From the NCBI GenBank assembly GCA_031771865.1, contig JASISA010000022.1, forward strand, positions 2,604,001 to 2,668,000: 64,000 bases of DNA, given 5' to 3'. Under the pieces are notes generated by a model, which made no database searches, was not told where the DNA came from, and saw nothing but the letters and a program-made list of their open reading frames with translations. Positions 8,008-19,946 of the stretch are shown in pieces. This DNA is from Nothophaeocryptopus gaeumannii (lineage: Eukaryota; Ascomycota; Dothideomycetes; Mycosphaerellales; Mycosphaerellaceae). Made by a program: the position numbers and the translations under genes. Position 1 is the stretch's first letter. Every line of letters starts with the position of its first letter.

Positions 8008-11000
8008 GGTTTAACCTTTGTGTGGGGTTATGATTCACCAGAAAAGAGATCCTTCGTAAGATGCACTCACGATGGCTCAGTATTGTTCATTCGCCGTCAG
8101 TATCCAGGCCCCTGGTCGTGTTCATGTGCGGCTCGGCCCGCCTATCACATGATCGTCGGCAAGTCCGGCCGATAGCGCGGGAATCGATAGCGCCGGGGCC
8201 GAAACTCCACAATCATTGCACCTCACCTTCCGCCCTGTCGCAAAGCTGCGTCCTCCTGCCCATCACCAGCCCCTCCTCCCGGCCGGATCTTCACGGCATT
8301 GGAATCTGTATCGGACTTCGTTCAACGGAGTCGTCGGTACGCTTGAATATCACCTTGGATCATCTTCTTTGAGGAGGACTATCCGGTCCCCATGTGGACC
8401 ATCGTCGTTGTCTAGAGGACCGAAGCCATTTGTTCGTTCGAAAATGATCATCGACATACTTCACATTCCGCGTCTGCGCTCACAGTCGACCTTGACGAAA
8501 AGTTCAGCAACATACACGCCGCTTACAGAAGATGAAAGCCCCGACTTGAAAACGATACCCTCACGCTGGCTGCTCACGGTTCCTCTACGTTGCATCCGTG
8601 GTTTTGGACTACCCGCAGACGCTCAAGATGCAACCTGGGGTTTTGCGGCTGTCAAACTTGCTATGCCTCTCGCAAGGGCCGACCACTTCCCGAGCAGCTG
8701 ATTGCCAAGCTTGGCGAGGAGTCCGGGGGAAGCTCCACACCGGTATCAAGGCTGAACAATTCGATGCTACCGTGCCGCATTCAAGCTTATAACTCAGCAG
8801 GTTGTGCTCTGCTCACGGGTCACTTGTATTGGGGGTCGCTGATTGGATGTGCTCGTGCGTATGGGCCGGCTTCCTTACTTTTGCATTCCTCTGCCAGCCT
8901 GAGCTTGGCTCGATATGGTGCTATCATCCATTTGATTCCAGCACTCTGCAGCTCTGTGCGCGCTATTGCGCAAGATTTGGAGCGCGAGCCTCAGGCTGAT
9001 CAAAATCGTTGCCATCAGTCTCGGCGCGCCAGTGCGTCCGACTAACAACATTCATCTGAAGCACAGCAGACTAAATTACGACATCCTGTAAAGACTCATA
9101 CGCAGGAGGCCGCTCATGGCTCAATCTCCAGTAACATGTATACTCACAGGACACGCCCAGGACCACAGCTCTGCTCCACGTCACGGGTTCCTGCAGAAGA
9201 AGCGCGTGCGTCGCGCTTGACCGGTTCAGGCCATTGCCGATGGACGATATGCAAGCACCTGCAGCATATAGGTCTAAAGGACTGCACGAACGCAATGATA
9301 GCGCACGAGATGTCTCTCGTTCCCGGACATCTGCCAGTCGCCGACTCGAAGAATTTGTCATGGCATCGGCGATGCCATCGAGCAGTGTCTTCAGCTCGTG
9401 GAGGAAAGCCGCCCACTAGACTGAGTTGCAGGTTCGAGGTAAAAATTTCCAAGCCAAGATACTCATACTACGCTTCAGCTCCCCGACTGCGATTGCTTTG
9501 CAGCGGACTTCAAGTTTCAGTGTGGAGAATAGCATAGCAGAGCGCCGGGACGTCTGCCTTTTGCGCGGGCCAGCCCCTAAGGCTGGCGAACTGATCTGCT
9601 AAGGCCTGCCTGCACGTTGCTTCAGCGATCGCTCCAACCCGAAAACAGGAGCGCAGCGGCGGCTGTCAAGATCTTACCAATACCGTGGGGCTGGGTCAAC
9701 GGCAGCTCATAGGCTTAGTCCGAACTGCTATTGCTGGCCAAGCACTTCCTGGCCTCGCCATTGGCCACTCTTGCCTTACCATTATTGCCTTCCGGGTGGA
9801 CGATACTACGTTTCAGCTTTTGGAGGCCTGCGAAGCAACTTCAGGCCTCAGTCTTTGCTCTCTGCGCGCCAGGATGCGTGTCGCGGACACTGTTGCTTTT
9901 AAGAATAACAGTTACATGGCCGCAGCATCTCCAAAGTTAGAGGGACATCCCACGCGGCACGGTCTTTTCTCTAAATGCTGTGTATGTTTCCTCACGCTCT
10001 CTGCGTCGTACGTGGCTCGCACGAGAACAAATATCAGATCGTGTCCAAGTGAGTTGCAGAGATCTTGTTGACAAGGACAATCTCATAAGGCACTCACTCC
10101 GAAATGCTCAAACCTTCTCTGCCGTCTTCCACTCATTTCCACGTTGCTCAGCGATGTGTGCTCAGAGACTAGCTATCACGGGCGACGACCAACATCACAA
10201 CACTTCTCGGTCAGGCTCAAAGCCAACACATGATCTCGAATACCCATGCAGGTCTCGTCACTTGTCAATGCGATCTTTGGGCGAGGCGGGTACAATCTCC
10301 TCCGACCATGACTGCTTTGAATGGTTCGGTGGACGTCGCGAGACACAAACAGTGCTGTACGATGCCAACCTCTGGACTAGCGTTCATTGGGCACAAGCAC
10401 TACCAACCAGTACTCTGCCGAAGACAATCGAACGAGGACGAGGCCCGAATGGTCCTCAGCCCAGAGACCCACCGATTGGGTAGAAAGGTTTGTCCGCCAT
10501 GGCCGGGGAGGTTTAATCATTTTCAACCAACTGTAATCCTGACTGATGGGTGCAGATACGCTCTTGAACGACAATGTCGTTTCCTGCAAGTCGACGACGA
10601 GCGATTCAGATGCTGTCCATCTGTGTACACCCTGAGCAAAGATACCCTAGATGGTAGATGGTTTTTTCGATAATATCTGTGCAGCTGTGCTCGACACAAA
10701 CCCTCAGACTGTCGTTAGCATTCAGCACACAACCCTAGACTACACATTATTGATATGAAGAAAGACATTGGGTTTCACATTGTAGTCATCCAATCCTAAG
10801 CTTGACAAAGTTCTTGAGTGGAGACCGCATCACCTCGACAAAGCTCGCATCAATCGGCAGGCTCACCCGGTCGTCCTGCAGAGCAACCTCAATTCCAAAT
10901 TGAAGCGACAGGATTTCAAGTGTAGATGAGGTTGCCTCTTTCATGCGTGAGTGGAGGTCCATGCAGGCAAAAAGCTAAAGTCCTTCAGCCCTATGCAGGT

Positions 11001-11304
11001 GAATACAAATTGTATACCAGCTAGTGCGTTCGACACGGGTGGGGCATAGCAACAATTTTCAGTTGGGAAGTATGGCTTAGAGCAAGTCGTTCATGGTCAC
11101 TAATGGGGTATCGTGACAGCGTGCTGGCTGCAGGCGGGTTCTTGTTCCATCGCTAGACTATTCATCCTCAAATGTGTCGACCATGTCCTACAAGAAAGGA
11201 ATGATACGGGGTAGAAGGTGTGTTTTATACTTGTGACTGTACATGCCGGTAGTGGCGAAAATCCAGCGCTTCACGTCAGCTGCACATATGGAACAAAGCA
11301 GCGT
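8008..11304. other. Gene-free 3.3-kb stretch
   Basis: Many short frames overlap on both strands, the longest 161 codons at 8216-8701 (+), but none shows a domain, signal peptide or credible intron chain, and codon choice looks unselected. No transposase, reverse transcriptase or terminal repeat was seen. A short perfect hairpin lies at 9569-9587. The region may hold non-coding RNA or an old, unrecognisable repeat. Confidence 0.5.
9569..9587. repeat. Short perfect hairpin (7-bp stem, 5-nt loop)
   Basis: GCCAGCC (9569-9575), loop CCTAA, GGCTGGC (9581-9587). A GC-rich stem could act as a terminator-like or structural element, but no T-run or tRNA/snRNA context accompanies it and chance occurrence is possible. 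Confidence 0.3.
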
Positions 11305-11972
11305 CTATCGCCTGCTCTCCCATAATGTCCTTGCTGCGTTCAGTATACCTCCTCTCCTGTCACTCTCCTCAAGCGCGCTCCTTATACTCCCGACACCACC
11401 ACCGGGCTGTCCACTATCTCTTCTCTGCTTCTCTTCCAAAAGCTTCTTCTCATCTTGACTAAATTCCTGCTTCTCTGCCGTCCTTGCCTTCATCAACTTG
11501 TTTCTCAAAGCCCTCAACTCCTGCTCTTCTTGATCGCGCACTTCCAACTCCCTCAGCCACGCTTCATGTCGTTCCTGCTTCTTCTTTTCTTCCACCAATC
11601 CATCGTACTGCTTTCGTTTCGCGCGATCGCCCTCCCAGTATACAGATCCTGCGAGCATTGCCATGATTGTGAAGCCTTGGGCGTAGATACGGCGACGGAA
11701 CATTCGGTTTGTGCGGTATTTGTCGCCCGATTTGATGGACCGTGTACTGGATAGCCGATCAGCATTCCAACGCAGGACATGGTCGTGTGATGTCCAATGC
11801 CAACTCACGCTTCATATAATGCCCAGCATGTCAAGCCGCATCCAAGCGGGATCAATGGCTCCTCTATAAGCCTTCTCTTCAACTTTGCCCATCTTGACTC
11901 CTCGTAAAATTCTGTGTCTTGGTCAAACGAGGATGGCGGCGGTGCCGTATTGATGTTGCCCGGAATGGACAT
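11305..11972 (-). CDS. RCF1: Respiratory supercomplex factor 1 (HIG1-domain protein)
   Basis: Two exons, 11972-11809 and 11746-11305, joined across a 62-nt intron (11808-11747, GTGAGT..ATCCAG); 201 residues. The HIG1 domain begins 'RRLIEEPLIPLGCGLTCWAL' (first membrane helix) and continues across the junction as 'YEATRSIKSGDKYRTNRMFR', then a second helix 'RIYAQGFTIMAMLAGSVYW'. A long charged coiled-coil tail ('EVRDQEEQELRALRNKL') follows, typical of fungal Rcf1/Aim31. Rcf1 sits in the mitochondrial inner membrane and supports association of complexes III and IV. Start ATG 11972 ('MSIPGNINT') was preferred to frame-open codons upstream because it matches the usual N-terminal length. Confidence 0.93.
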
Positions 11973-12788
11973 TTTGGTTGGAGTCGCGTGCTCTCGTTCG
12001 ATGTGGTCCAAAAGGTTCGATTTTCGATGTCAAGGTTCGGTGATCGGGCCAGATAGTACGTATGATTAATATCTTACTGCTATCTCGCGACTTTGATCAG
12101 CCGATTGGCACTGTAGCAGGACAATGTCGATGCATGGAACGTGGTATGAGTTCTGCAAGCAAAAGTGGTGATGTAGTGGTGCGCGATTGAGCTCGCGGAC
12201 CGCGCCTCCCGTTCAGCGATGACAGCCGAGATCCGACATGTGAACTTCAGCTCTCAAGTTTCAACTCTCCGCCTTCACGACCTCCCTACACTACGACTCG
12301 TGTGATCATTTCCGTCTTGTGCAGCCTCACACATTACTTGAAGAGCAGACTAGGCGTCTTTCGGGTGTGATTTGGAGCAGCGATGTAGCTTGGGTATAGA
12401 AGCAGGTAACGTCCGGCATGCCTCGCTCTACTGGTTCTTAGGGATCATCGAGCCTCAAGTGTCCCATTTGACCCGCGATCTGCATCGCTATCAGTGCTTC
12501 GTTTTTGTTGCTTTGCCTGCATCGTGCTACGAGGAATTCCGATAGAAATTGGCGCGGGGCAGCAGTCTTAGCTGGCTCTGATTTTATGTCTTGTAAGAGT
12601 GCGGAGGGTACCTTATAACTCCCGATCTCCTGAACAAGTCGCGCGTTGGCAGCGAGCTTGAGACATTCACTCATCAATGCCAAGCCACTAACGCATCACT
12701 CTGCCCTTTCCATTTTCAACTGGCGCCCTCTTACCACAACACCTTCACATTCAGCGACCTGCAAACGACAACAAAGCGCAACGCCTCG
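11973..12788. other. Intergenic between RCF1 and the first F-box-like copy
   Basis: Apart from one weak small frame on the minus strand (listed separately), nothing recognisable is present. The divergent arrangement means both promoters fall here. Confidence 0.5.
12438..12683 (-). CDS. Possible small protein, 81 residues (weak)
   Basis: An ATG-initiated frame at 12683 encodes 'MALMSECLKLAANARLVQEI' and ends '..MQIAGQMGHLRLDDP'. Both ends look protein-like, whereas the middle (about 12600-12535) contains a possible donor GTACCC and acceptor CGTAG. No splice combination gave a better reading than simple read-through. No family was recognised. It may be a real small gene divergent from the F-box copy, or chance. 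Confidence 0.3.
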   Translation of the reverse strand: MALMSECLKLAANARLVQEIGSYKVPSALLQDIKSEPAKTAAPRQFLSEFLVARCRQSNKNEALIAMQIAGQMGHLRLDDP

Positions 12789-13844
12789 ATGTCCGCACAG
12801 AGTGCCTTGCCGGCCAGAGCGAGCCTGCTAGGCTTGCCAGGCGAGTTACGCAATTTGAGTACGCATTCCGAGTCCTCGACTAGACGAAACATCGCCCGCT
12901 AAGCTACAATACAGTCTACGAGTACTCGGTGGCTTCCATCCAATCAGTCGCCATCAAGCCTGAAGCAAACATACCACCCATATGCGTTCCAATGTCTGCA
13001 TCATACAATGTCAAAGGCTGCAAGCTCAGACGTCGAATCATCAACCAGAAGGAGATGAAGGTCTCTGGACATTACGAGCCCGCCGCTGTCATTGCGCATC
13101 CACTCCTCCACGTATGTCGCCAGGTGCGGCGCGAATTCATTTCGGTGAGTTTCTGCGGTATCGAGTCTCTGCAGAAGCTGCAGTTGAGACTGAATCCCAT
13201 ATAATGTAGATTTTCTACAGCCCATCTCTCTCGCCAAACTGCCTACATGCCAAGATCTCGGATCGGAACTTCGATCAGCTGCTTGACTTCCTCCAAACCC
13301 ACGAATCATCCTATTTCTCGAAGTCGACTTGAATGTCTCTCCGGAGATTCCACTGATTGAACTCGCACACTTCAGCAGAGCCTGTTCTCCGATTTACGTG
13401 AACTTCGAGGACAAAAAATGAACTCTCCTAAACTTCAACACACTCCTTGACGGCAAAGTGTACAGCATCCGAAACATCGACGACTTAAGATGGAATGTTG
13501 ACACTGGTTCTCGGTTACGGTCGTCCGAGCTTCGCAAATTGAGCGGCCGTCTGTGTAACGAGTTTCATGACTTTGTGCAGACGTTTGTTGACCCTTCTGA
13601 GGAGTACGACCCAGGGGTTTTTGGGAGGGTGTCTAAGCAGATGTGAAACTTTGCCGAGGCTATGAAAGACGAGGAGGTCTTGTGGATCCCAGAGGAGCGT
13701 AAGAGGAAACATGGACCGTTCATTGGACATGGCAGATTTGTTGACATGAGCGGACGCGAGTTGCAGGTGGAGACTGGCGGTCCTGGTGGACCGGGCAGAG
13801 AGTATGTTGAGATGCTTGCGAGGATGGCTGGGTCAAAGATATGA
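12789..13844 (+). pseudogene. F-box-like gene copy 1, decayed
   Basis: ATG 12789 opens 'ASLLGLPGELRNLIYEYSVA', an F-box-like N-terminus frequent in lineage-expanded Dothideomycete families. Intron 1 (12859-12914, 56 nt) is intact, and so is intron 2 (13145 to about 13209). After that a frameshift near 13295-13305 moves the homologous text ('PRIILFLEVDLN') into another frame, and in-frame TGA codons occur at 13419-13421 and 13644-13646. Homology with copy 2 continues past each stop ('LLDGKVYSIRNIDDLRWNVD' versus 'LIDGRVQNIRLLNDLRWDTE'), so these are lesions and not the true end. The frame finally ends at 13844. Function of the family is unknown; F-box proteins usually select targets for SCF ubiquitin ligases. 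Confidence 0.75.
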
Positions 13845-14094
13845 GTACTGCGGCTTCGAATGCTGCTCGGATACAGCGCTGCGGCATATGACCTTGGGGT
13901 TTGACAGAACGGGTTCGCCATCGGCACCACGCTGGCACGACCTTCAGCATCTGTACGCTCGAGGCCTAAATCTGTTTCGTTCATTCACCCGGTAGCGCCA
14001 AGCCGCTAGACCAGTTTCCAACCTTCAACCCAAGAATCACATTGCCGAACTCATTTCAACTTCTACATCGCACAAAAACTTGCAAGCCAACATC

Positions 14095-15247
14095 ATGCGC
14101 ATTCTCGACTTGATTACGCACAACGTTGACTCGGCCAAAGCGAGCCTACTTGGCCTGCCTCGCGAACTGCGGGATATGAGTATGTGATTTCGATTCTCGC
14201 GTCTGTCACCATGATTTGCTAATCTTTGTGTCTAGTATACGAATATGTGGCGGCCTTCGTCTCGTCTGTCATGATTAAACCCGAGGCTGACTTCCCGCTC
14301 ATCTGCATCCAAAAGCATGGCGGAGGAGTCTCACCAAGCATAATGTGCAAGGGAGAGAAGCTCAGGCGCAGGCTGGTCGACGGACGGCTTTGCCAATTTA
14401 CGACAAAAAGCGGTCCTGCGGTATCGGTGCCCTCATCCTATGTTTCATGTTTGTCGCCGATTACGCGGCGAATTTAGACCGGTAAGAATGCGGCGTTCCA
14501 CGAGCAGCGGTATATACGAGCGCAAGGCTGACATGCCCTTAGGTCTTCAACAGCTGTGCACTAAAGCCGGATGTGATGCACTTCAAACTCCGCAGTAGCC
14601 CGGCTAGGTACGACTTTGAGCATGTGCATGAGTTCTTGCGACATCGAAAGCCTCGAGTGATCTATCTCGAGATTGACTTCATATCCAATCCAGGCCTGTC
14701 AGTCGATGACCTCCTAGATTTCCTCAAATCTGTCCCTCAAATCAACCGCCCTTCATGGAGAGACGTTCCATATCCTCCCACTGGTAAGAACAAACTCATC
14801 GATGGCAGAGTGCAGAATATCAGGCTTTTGAACGACTTGCGTTGGGACACAGAGCCTGGAGTATCTTGGACGGCGCTCGAGAGGATGCGGGAGCATCTCG
14901 TGGTTGCTAGTATGCATGATGAAGTACTCCAGGAGACAATGCACGACGTATGGTGCTTATTCTATGTTCATGTCGTAGTAACGGAACGGGAGATCAAGTC
15001 TGTTGTTGAATCGAATGCTCTGCATATCAAGAGAAAGCGGGAAGCGTGCTACGAGTCAGCGCGAAAGAAGCGGCGGACAAGTTACGATGGCGAAAACGCT
15101 TGTAAGAAGGGGGATGGGCATGATGAGTTTGAAGGTTTGGATCTGGAACTCGCTGAGATCTCCAAAAGTATGGCGGACACTGGTATTCGCAATCTTCCTG
15201 CAATTGCAGAGCTGCGAACGGAAATTGTTGGTCGCCCAAAGCTCTGA
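14095..15247 (+). pseudogene. F-box-like gene copy 2, single frameshift
   Basis: ATG 14095 opens a paralogue of the 12789 copy ('ASLLGLPRELRDMIYEYVAA'). Intron 1 (14180-14235) sits at the same phase and has the same 56-nt length as in copy 1. In exon 2 the frame runs into a stop near 14477. A one-base shift around 14425-14437 (a CCC run) restores 'PHPMFHVCRRLRGEF', matching 'AHPLLHVCRQVRREF' of copy 1, and leads into a proper donor (GTAAGA near 14481) and acceptor (CCTTAG near 14541). The last exon is intact to 15247 (over 220 residues) with a Lys/Arg-rich 'RKREACYESARKKRRTSY' segment that could be a nuclear signal. It is either a recent pseudogene or a gene with one sequencing error. Confidence 0.65.
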
Positions 15248-15843
15248 GATTGTCTTTACAGCGGCCTTGCATGCTTGTTGGGCCTCTACGCAGAACCCAA
15301 AGAACACGTTCGGTGCCATCATTACATTCGCAGAGACTCAGTCCAATGCATACACTTCTATTGTTTTTCTGCAACTTTGCCTCCAATCACTCACCATCTC
15401 TCCGCACTGTGTCTGCCAAATTCCGTTCATTCTTTGGTCCTCCTCTTTCTTGCCATCGTTTTCGTACGCCTCTATCATCAGATTGCCGGACTCATACGGT
15501 CCTCCCCTTTTCCGATTTTCTTCATTGCCAACTCAACCCGCCGTCCCGAGGAGTCAAAGCCTTCTTCCCATGTTCATTCCCGTGTGTCTAGTGGCTGGAG
15601 GTACATCTGCTTGCACAGCTAGCTGAATCCGTCTTGAAATGCTTCCAGTATTTCAAGCCGATGTTGTTCGGGTTATGCGGGAGCAATATGTCGTATTGAG
15701 AGCAGCAGCTGGCTGCTCAGTCTCCGGAGATCCTCAGTCAATTTATCAGGTCTGTGCAATTTGATGCGATCAAGCTCTGGAAAGAACGTTTTCTCGAACA
15801 TGAGTCTGGTAACACCTCCGAAATGGCCTCGCATCATTTCTTT
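15248..15843. other. Intergenic, about 600 nt, pyrimidine-rich
   Basis: The + strand from about 15360 to 15560 is rich in C and T, which gives several stop-free but unconvincing frames. No gene was recognised. It separates two tail-to-tail genes. Confidence 0.5.
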
Positions 15844-18828
15844 TCAGAGCTGCGGTTGCTTCGCTTGGCAGGCCAGTGCTTCCCGCAATGCTTGCTTTGC
15901 GCTATTCAGCTCTGCTTGTGAGCTAGGTGAGTAGAAGTGATCGCAGAGACCCTTCGCTTCAAATTTCTGACAGAAGATGGTGCTGAGGTGCTTACAGGCA
16001 CTTGCTATCTTGCCAGCAGCTTCTAGGGACTCGTCCGTATGCTTAAAGTGGGCTGCAATCCGGAAACTTCGCGCTCGCCTTTGTATAGCGCCAACCTCCT
16101 GTGTTGGCATGTTCGACCTAGCCATCCTTTCGCCTAGCCGCTGAAGCTCCTTCTCGATACCAGTAGATTGCTCGACGAGAGCTTTGACATCCTGATCATT
16201 GATCAATTCCGTGTCCCAATCTCGATTGTTGAAGATGGCAGGCCAATCTGGATTCGCAAGGCAGAGATGTTCCTGAGCGTGCTTGAGGCGCTCGTGTACG
16301 ACATGAAGCGCCTGTGTCGAAGTCTCATCCAAAGTACCTATCGCGCTCTGGACATCTCGTCGCGATTGGTGGAGCCATTGCCAAACGAGAGCAATGACTT
16401 TCACATTGTTCAACCCTTCTAATGGCTTATTGTGTGCGCTGGGGAGCATGCTGTCGTTGTCACGAGTGCTGTTCGTGGCAGCTGATGCCTCTGGAATGGG
16501 GCCTTGAGGATCTTCAGATGCCATGTTCGCAGAACTTGGCACTTGCACCGCAGACGCAGCAGGCTGGGAGCATAATGGTGAAGCAGCTCTTGTTGGAGAA
16601 GCGCTACTGGCTTCTTGAGGCATTGTACTCGGAGCCACAGGCGTTTTCTCGGCAGGCCGCTCTGGCTGAGAGTTGGTGATTGGAATCTGAAGTAGGTGCT
16701 CGGAAGCCGCTGGCCGGGGCGGAAAATGGAGGATATTCTGGTGTGGAAGACCAGCGGGACCGCTCGACGGTTGTGTTCTCTGAGGTTCAGATGGGTTCTC
16801 GGAAGCGGACGTTGGCTTGTGCAGGATATCTTGCCGCATGTTGGGTGTCCGTGCTGGTTTGAGAGCGCCTTTCAAGTCATGTGGACTAATCAATTTACTT
16901 CAGAATGTTGCAGCCGGCGCCGGTTTGGTCCTTTCAAATGGCACTGACGGCGTTGGAGACCCCACATATATATCGCGTGACATGGGCTGTGGCACTGTCT
17001 TCGTGCCTGTTGGTCCATTCGGGACAGCAGAAACGGTACCAAATTCTGGGCCAGCCAATGATCTTGGTATCGAAGATATTGGACCACTTTGCGACAGCAT
17101 ACTGCTCCCGGAGCTGAAGACAGCGTCATTGATAGATAACTCTTTTGGAAGACGTGGTGTAGAGGAATGATTGACCATCGGCTTGAAGATGGTCTTGGGC
17201 TTATAACCCTGTAAAGGTGTGAAATCGCTCATGTCAACATCATTGGGGACATTCAAAGGCTTTGCTGACTGCCCAATGCTCTCCCTTGTCTTGTTGCTTG
17301 GCTCTTGCCTATCAACATCCATTTCGATCTGCTCTATCTTGTTGTTCGGCATTGGCGAGCTCGAATTTGGTTGGAGGGTGCCTTGACTGACAGGCATTGC
17401 GAACACAGTAAATAATTGAGGAGTAGATACGTGGAGCGGCTGGTGGGCAGGTTCTGGGGCTTGCCCCATCACGGTGTCCTCGACTTCTATCGGCGTTGTG
17501 TCCATCAGCTCAACTGGTCGAGTGTCCGCGACCGCATCCTTGACGCCCTGGGTCTGCCCACGCTCGCCAGGTGCAATCTTCTCATCCAGCTTTGCGATGA
17601 TGCTGCTTGTGACATTGCTTCTGCTGCCATGGTCACCAACACGATTCGTGAGAGCTGACAAAAATGGTGCTGCCGTGCTTGGCGTAGCAGCTGCACTTCG
17701 CAAGCCTTTCGCCGGCATCTTCTTGGCTCGCGTGGTGTCAAAAATCGAGCTCTTCTTCTCCTTCGACTGAGTGAGCCCACTCCTAGCAGCACCGACTCTC
17801 ACACCCATTTCCCTGGCATCAGCGACCCTTGCATCCTTCAGGCTGGTGCTCGGCGTGAAAGCTGACTGAGACGGTACCTGCGAGCTTGGGGCCGTATTGA
17901 ACACTTCGGCGGATCCCTTTCGGATCTTTTTGGCTCCCATGCCATCAGGACGGGATGTTGTCTTCTCCTTGGACTGGCAGTCTCGTTGACCAGAAGCAAA
18001 TTGCTGAGACAAGGGTGGTGAGCTTGACAGAGTCGCCTTCTGTTTGCCCTTATCTGGCTTAGATCCAGCTGCAACATATTTGGGTGATACAGTAATGCCG
18101 CCTGAAGAAGAGCCCGTAGGCCTCTCTGTACGACCGCGCTCTGCAATGTCTTCGACCGGCGGGCCAACTATTATGCCACTGGCGGGGTTCGCATTGCCAC
18201 GGCTCATCTTAGCCTTGTTGAGACCAGTCGATGGCGCAGCTTTAGCAGGTGGGGCGTGCACACTGATTGAGTGGAGAGGAACTGTAGATCGTGCTGGCGA
18301 TGTTGAATTGCTCTGGCTTGGTGCGCTGGGGTGGAGTGAGGGAGCTTTCGACGATGCGTTATCCATTGATGGGTTCTTTGCGCTTCGTTCGTCGTCTCGA
18401 GCTTTCAGCCACGCGCGACTACCTGCTCTGTCATTGCGCAGGGCCATTTCCTCCCAAAGCCGTGGACGACGTGAAGTCTTCACACTTTGCTCTGCTCCAC
18501 GTAGCGCCGTTGGCTGCGCATTGTTGAATGTGCTATCGGTGCCGCGGCGGCTCGCTTCGATTGTGAGAGGCTGTTGATGGTGAGTATCTCTGCCTTCATT
18601 TTCGATCTTAGGTCTGGCGTCGACGTGCCTGTTCTGCGTGTGAGTGCCTTGCTGCGGCGGCGGCTCGGACGATAATGCGGTGCAGAGCAGGAGTCCGATG
18701 ATCACAGATGCGATGGTGTTGTTGGCGACAAGGGCGCTGACAAAGTCGATAGCGTACGCGACTAGGTAGAACAGGGCGAGTGCTCCTGCACCAATGGCGA
18801 CAAGAATAGTGGCGGCGCGGAAGGCCAT
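15844..18828 (-). CDS. Large disordered protein with two N-terminal membrane segments, hypothetical
   Basis: Proposed exons are 18828-16949 and 16885-15844 with a 63-nt intron (16948-16886, GTCAGT..GATTAG). Without that intron the frame meets TGA at 16900-16902 and then continues in the same frame for ~349 codons. The intron is 3n long, so the frame is kept and the product is about 973 residues. The first Met in frame is at 18828 ('MAFRAATILVAIGAGALAL'). Coding-like sequence extends to ~18945, so a missing first exon is possible. Two hydrophobic segments lie within the first 60 residues. A long Ser/Pro/Thr-rich, Lys-rich disordered part follows, then a C-terminal helical region ('IEKELQRLGERM'). 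No family was recognised. The alternative is two adjacent genes or a nonsense mutation. Confidence 0.6.
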
Positions 18829-19946
18829 GCCGGCTGGGGTATGGTAATCTTCTGGGTCGCTGTGGTGTTTGCTTGATGATGGTGGTAATGGTTCGTCCTG
18901 TACTACTCGATGTATGTCGCGAGTGCGTGACGCTGTGCGCTGGACCAAACCGTCGCGCGGGGCCCTAGAGCTTTCTGGACGGCCCGTGCTGCGCTATGGT
19001 AGCCCCGCATGTGAAAGCTGCAACGAGTGAATAGGGTGCAGACCTGGCTGATTCAGATTGTACAGATTGTACAACATGATACTTAAAATTTCCAATCAGT
19101 TGGAAAAAGCTGCTTATCCCGGTTGAGGACTCAGTTTCCGGCCTCGCTTCGTTGTCTAACATCTCGTGGTAGATTTCTTTGTCACCCGACTCATCATCTC
19201 AAATCCTGGATAGCGTTTGCCTCACGAGGAGAAGCTCCTTGAGTCTGATTTCTGGCATGAAAGTTACGCGCTTTGAAGATGAGAAGGTTGCGTACGAGCA
19301 GTCGCTATCGAGCCTACCAGAAGATCACATTTCGAATAGCTAGAATGATTGTGAGAGCACCGTTCCAACCACATTTCTCTCCCAATCTTGTATTTGACTC
19401 GGGCGGCTCTTTCGTGAGACATCCCAGACCTGGAAAGATAACCTCCGCATGCTCGCTCTACGTATCACCAGGTTCTTTACTCTTTGCCCTTTTGCTTGTT
19501 GAGATTCGGATGCCGGGCGCGGATGAAACCGATACTCTAAGGCTACGTCAATCGGCGGTTTCTTGGAGATCGCCGCTGTTCGAGAGTGAGTACATGCTCA
19601 AGAAGCTAACATACATGATTGATTGCTATGAATTTGGTAGCAAGTGTATGCGGTTCAAGACGTGAAAGTAGAGTAGACAGGCTTGTGATGATGATGAGCG
19701 GAGCGTTGGCATGAGAGCCTCAGGCACCGACACTGTCATCAGCGCCCCACCAGCAATCAAGCTTCCATGCAGGAACAACAACAATGACTGTAGCTGTGGA
19801 CTTCGCCCTAGAGTGTACGAAGACATAGTGCAGACTCCTGCGTATCTTGTGCCAGCAGCTCGCTCCTCAACGAACTTTGGTCATTGACAGGCAATTGATC
19901 GAACGAGAAGTAGCTACCTGTCGCATTATCGGTGAGGGCAGCTGTA
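18829..19946. other. Intergenic, about 1.1 kb
   Basis: Divergent promoter region between the disordered membrane protein and NMT1. A short tandem AGATTGTAC duplication lies near 19054-19071. The frames at 19273-19665 (+) look unselected. No RNA gene was recognised. Confidence 0.45.

Noticed and set aside
8216..8701. 161-codon open frame in the gene-free stretch (+)
   Set aside because: Pro/Ser/Arg-rich composition without any motif, overlapped by equally long frames in other phases and lacking splice context; looks like chance.
15003..15626. Long alternative frame over the end of the second F-box-like copy (+)
   Set aside because: It overlaps the conserved last exon in another phase, and homology between the two copies supports the other frame.
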